From: CAZOSF01 sp964582415
Lineage (GTDB): Bacteria; Bacteroidota; Bacteroidia; Flavobacteriales; Flavobacteriaceae
NCBI GenBank assembly: GCA_964582415.1
Contig: CAZOSF010000098.1
Coordinates: 1 to 6,346, forward strand
Length of the DNA: 6,346 nt
Reading direction: 5' to 3'
Shown here: positions 6,176 to 6,346 of the stretch, piece after piece
How positions within the stretch are numbered: the first letter of the stretch is position 1
Layout of the letters: each line of letters begins with the position of its first letter
Notes under the pieces: generated by a model
The model's database searches: none
What the model was told of the DNA's origin: nothing
The model's input: the letters and a program-made list of their open reading frames with translations, nothing else
Position numbers and translations under genes: made by a program

Positions 6176-6346
6176 TCACTCATCCAATTCATACCATTCA
6201 ATGTTTGAAAGGGGCGCTCTTCGCCCAATTTTTTGGGGAGGGTAATTGGTTACCAGGTAATTGATAATCACTTCTTCATTCCTTCCCAAATCCCAAAGAT
6301 TTTGGGTAGCTTGCATCCAGTCGATGGTAGCAGCCCATCGTTCTGC
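6176..6346 (-). CDS. C-terminal fragment of a probable c-type cytochrome
   Basis: The last 56 residues of a protein whose start lies beyond the right edge; the stop TGA is at 6178-6176. The frame is open to the edge. The sequence ERWAATIDWMQATQNLWDLG, then EEVIINYLVTNYPP, then GRRAPLSNIEWYEL, resembles the end of periplasmic monoheme cytochromes of the kind partnered with molybdenum sulfite-oxidase-like enzymes: a Trp-Met segment that could supply the axial Met ligand, a last helix ending in YL, and an RRAPL tail. The heme-binding CxxCH would lie outside the window, so the assignment rests on tail resemblance from memory. It is the first visible gene of the leftward block. A periplasmic cytochrome would not directly feed electrons to the cytoplasm-facing hydroxylase, so any link would be indirect. 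Confidence 0.6.
   Translation of the reverse strand, partial: AERWAATIDWMQATQNLWDLGRNEEVIINYLVTNYPPQKIGRRAPLSNIEWYELDE

Overview
The window looks like chromosomal DNA of a Bacteroidota bacterium, most likely Flavobacteriaceae. The evidence is a DUF6090-type membrane protein (a family seen mainly in marine flavobacteria), the absence of clear Shine-Dalgarno sequences, A-rich leaders, and several TAnnTTT-type -7 boxes close upstream of start codons. A genus cannot be assigned from this sequence alone.

Layout. Positions 1-1478 (minus) hold most of a secreted lipoprotein amidohydrolase of the YtcJ-like amidohydrolase-3 group, cut at its C-terminus by the window edge. A divergent 121-bp gap separates it from 1600-2376 (plus), a PAS-LuxR transcription regulator. 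A 389-bp non-coding stretch follows (2377-2765). It holds a short palindrome, a run of three adjacent hairpins (2582-2665) and a textbook intrinsic terminator (2712-2738) that overlaps a possible promoter. Next come a hotdog-fold acyl-CoA thioesterase (2766-3311) and a single-pass DUF6090-like protein (3387-4166) with its own good promoter match. A perfect 10-bp stem at 4401-4426 is the shared terminator for this rightward block and the leftward block beyond it.

The leftward block reads from the right edge: the C-terminal tail of a protein resembling a c-type cytochrome (6346-6176), a sterol desaturase/fatty-acid hydroxylase family di-iron membrane enzyme (6087-5203), and a six-helix membrane protein of unknown function (5126-4446). 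The gaps are 88 and 76 bp and no terminator is seen between the genes, so they are probably one transcript. The last gap contains a GC-rich hairpin.

How the genes may work together is mostly inference. The PAS-LuxR protein could control the divergent amidohydrolase. The hydroxylase cluster suggests membrane-lipid or sterol-like oxidation, but no substrate can be named. I see no phage, transposon, CRISPR or defence genes. The least explained part is the structured non-coding stretch at 2582-2738. Both edge genes are open to the window end.
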